Shown here piece after piece: positions 5,468-5,507 of a stretch of DNA of 5,507 nucleotides. Numbering within the stretch: position 1 is the stretch's first letter; the number at the start of each line of letters is the position of its first letter. The translations under genes were made by a program, and so were the position numbers. Origin of the DNA: Candidatus Spyradosoma merdigallinarum (GTDB taxonomy: Bacteria > Verrucomicrobiota > Verrucomicrobiia > Opitutales > UBA953); the NCBI GenBank assembly GCA_018713755.1, contig DVOG01000140.1, positions 1-5,507 of the forward strand, in the 5' to 3' direction. The notes beneath the pieces were generated by a model. That model made no database searches, was not told where the DNA came from, and was given only the letters and a program-made list of their open reading frames with translations.

Positions 5468-5507
5468 CATTGTGGGAAAATCTAAACTTTTGGATTTTCC
5501 TACAATG
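5468..5507. repeat. 40-base near-perfect palindrome at the window edge
   Basis: Two 19-base arms, 5468-5486 and 5489-5507, around a CT centre. On the plus-strand transcript all 19 positions pair: 17 Watson-Crick and two G.U wobbles (5474 with 5501, 5483 with 5492). On the minus-strand transcript the same two would be A.C mismatches, which favours selection as a plus-strand RNA hairpin. No U-run can be seen because the window ends here. Candidates are a terminator stem, the end of an insertion sequence, or an assembly fold-back. Confidence 0.75.

Noticed and set aside
5375..5470. 31-residue hydrophobic peptide on the minus strand, starting inside the terminal palindrome
   Set aside because: No ribosome binding site, overlap with the kinase fragment, and a start inside a strong hairpin. 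Too weak to call a membrane peptide or toxin.

Overview
The window joins two kinds of DNA. Bases 1 to about 3910 are GC-rich (roughly two thirds G+C by eye) and tightly packed with minus-strand genes. From about 3911 to the right edge the sequence is AT-rich (about one third G+C), loosely packed, and holds an orphan gene, a broken gene and repeats. The left part looks like a bacterial chromosome. Its IspG is the long form with the extra inserted domain, which is known from Chlamydiae, Bacteroidetes, Planctomycetes/Verrucomicrobia-type lineages, Leptospira and plants. With the high G+C, a member of the PVC group (Verrucomicrobia/Lentisphaerae-like) is my best guess, held weakly.

GC-rich part, read on the minus strand from right to left: a LacX-like aldose 1-epimerase (3751-2813), a beta-phosphoglucomutase-type HAD phosphatase/mutase (2816-2124) whose ATG overlaps the epimerase stop in an ATGA, and, after a 104-base gap, ispG (2019 to beyond base 1). 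The first two are almost certainly co-transcribed and translationally coupled and together suggest handling of a sugar and its phosphate. ispG makes isoprenoid precursors through the MEP pathway and may simply share the transcript.

The 9-mer GCGGGAACG occurs 14 times (both orientations counted) between 289 and 3776, in all three codon phases and in two non-coding gaps. I did not find it in the AT-rich part. This looks like a highly iterated genome word, in the manner of HIP1, a DNA-uptake word or a polar chromosome word.

AT-rich part: a non-coding stretch (3752-4171) carries phased GTGGCAAA repeats, a 22-base tandem repeat, a hairpin and a good sigma70-type promoter. The promoter leads into a complete 178-residue plus-strand gene of unknown function (4172-4708) with a strong ribosome binding site. 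A roughly 34-base imperfect direct repeat brackets this gene (3905-3938 and 4714-4747), as if it sat in a cassette or insertion. Beyond it, on the minus strand, is a fragment of a LicA/APH-type small-molecule kinase that keeps its HGD...N catalytic loop but is cut off before the metal-binding aspartate motif. The window ends exactly on a 40-base near-perfect palindrome. The AT-rich part reads as acquired, decaying accessory DNA; a chimeric assembly join cannot be excluded from sequence alone.
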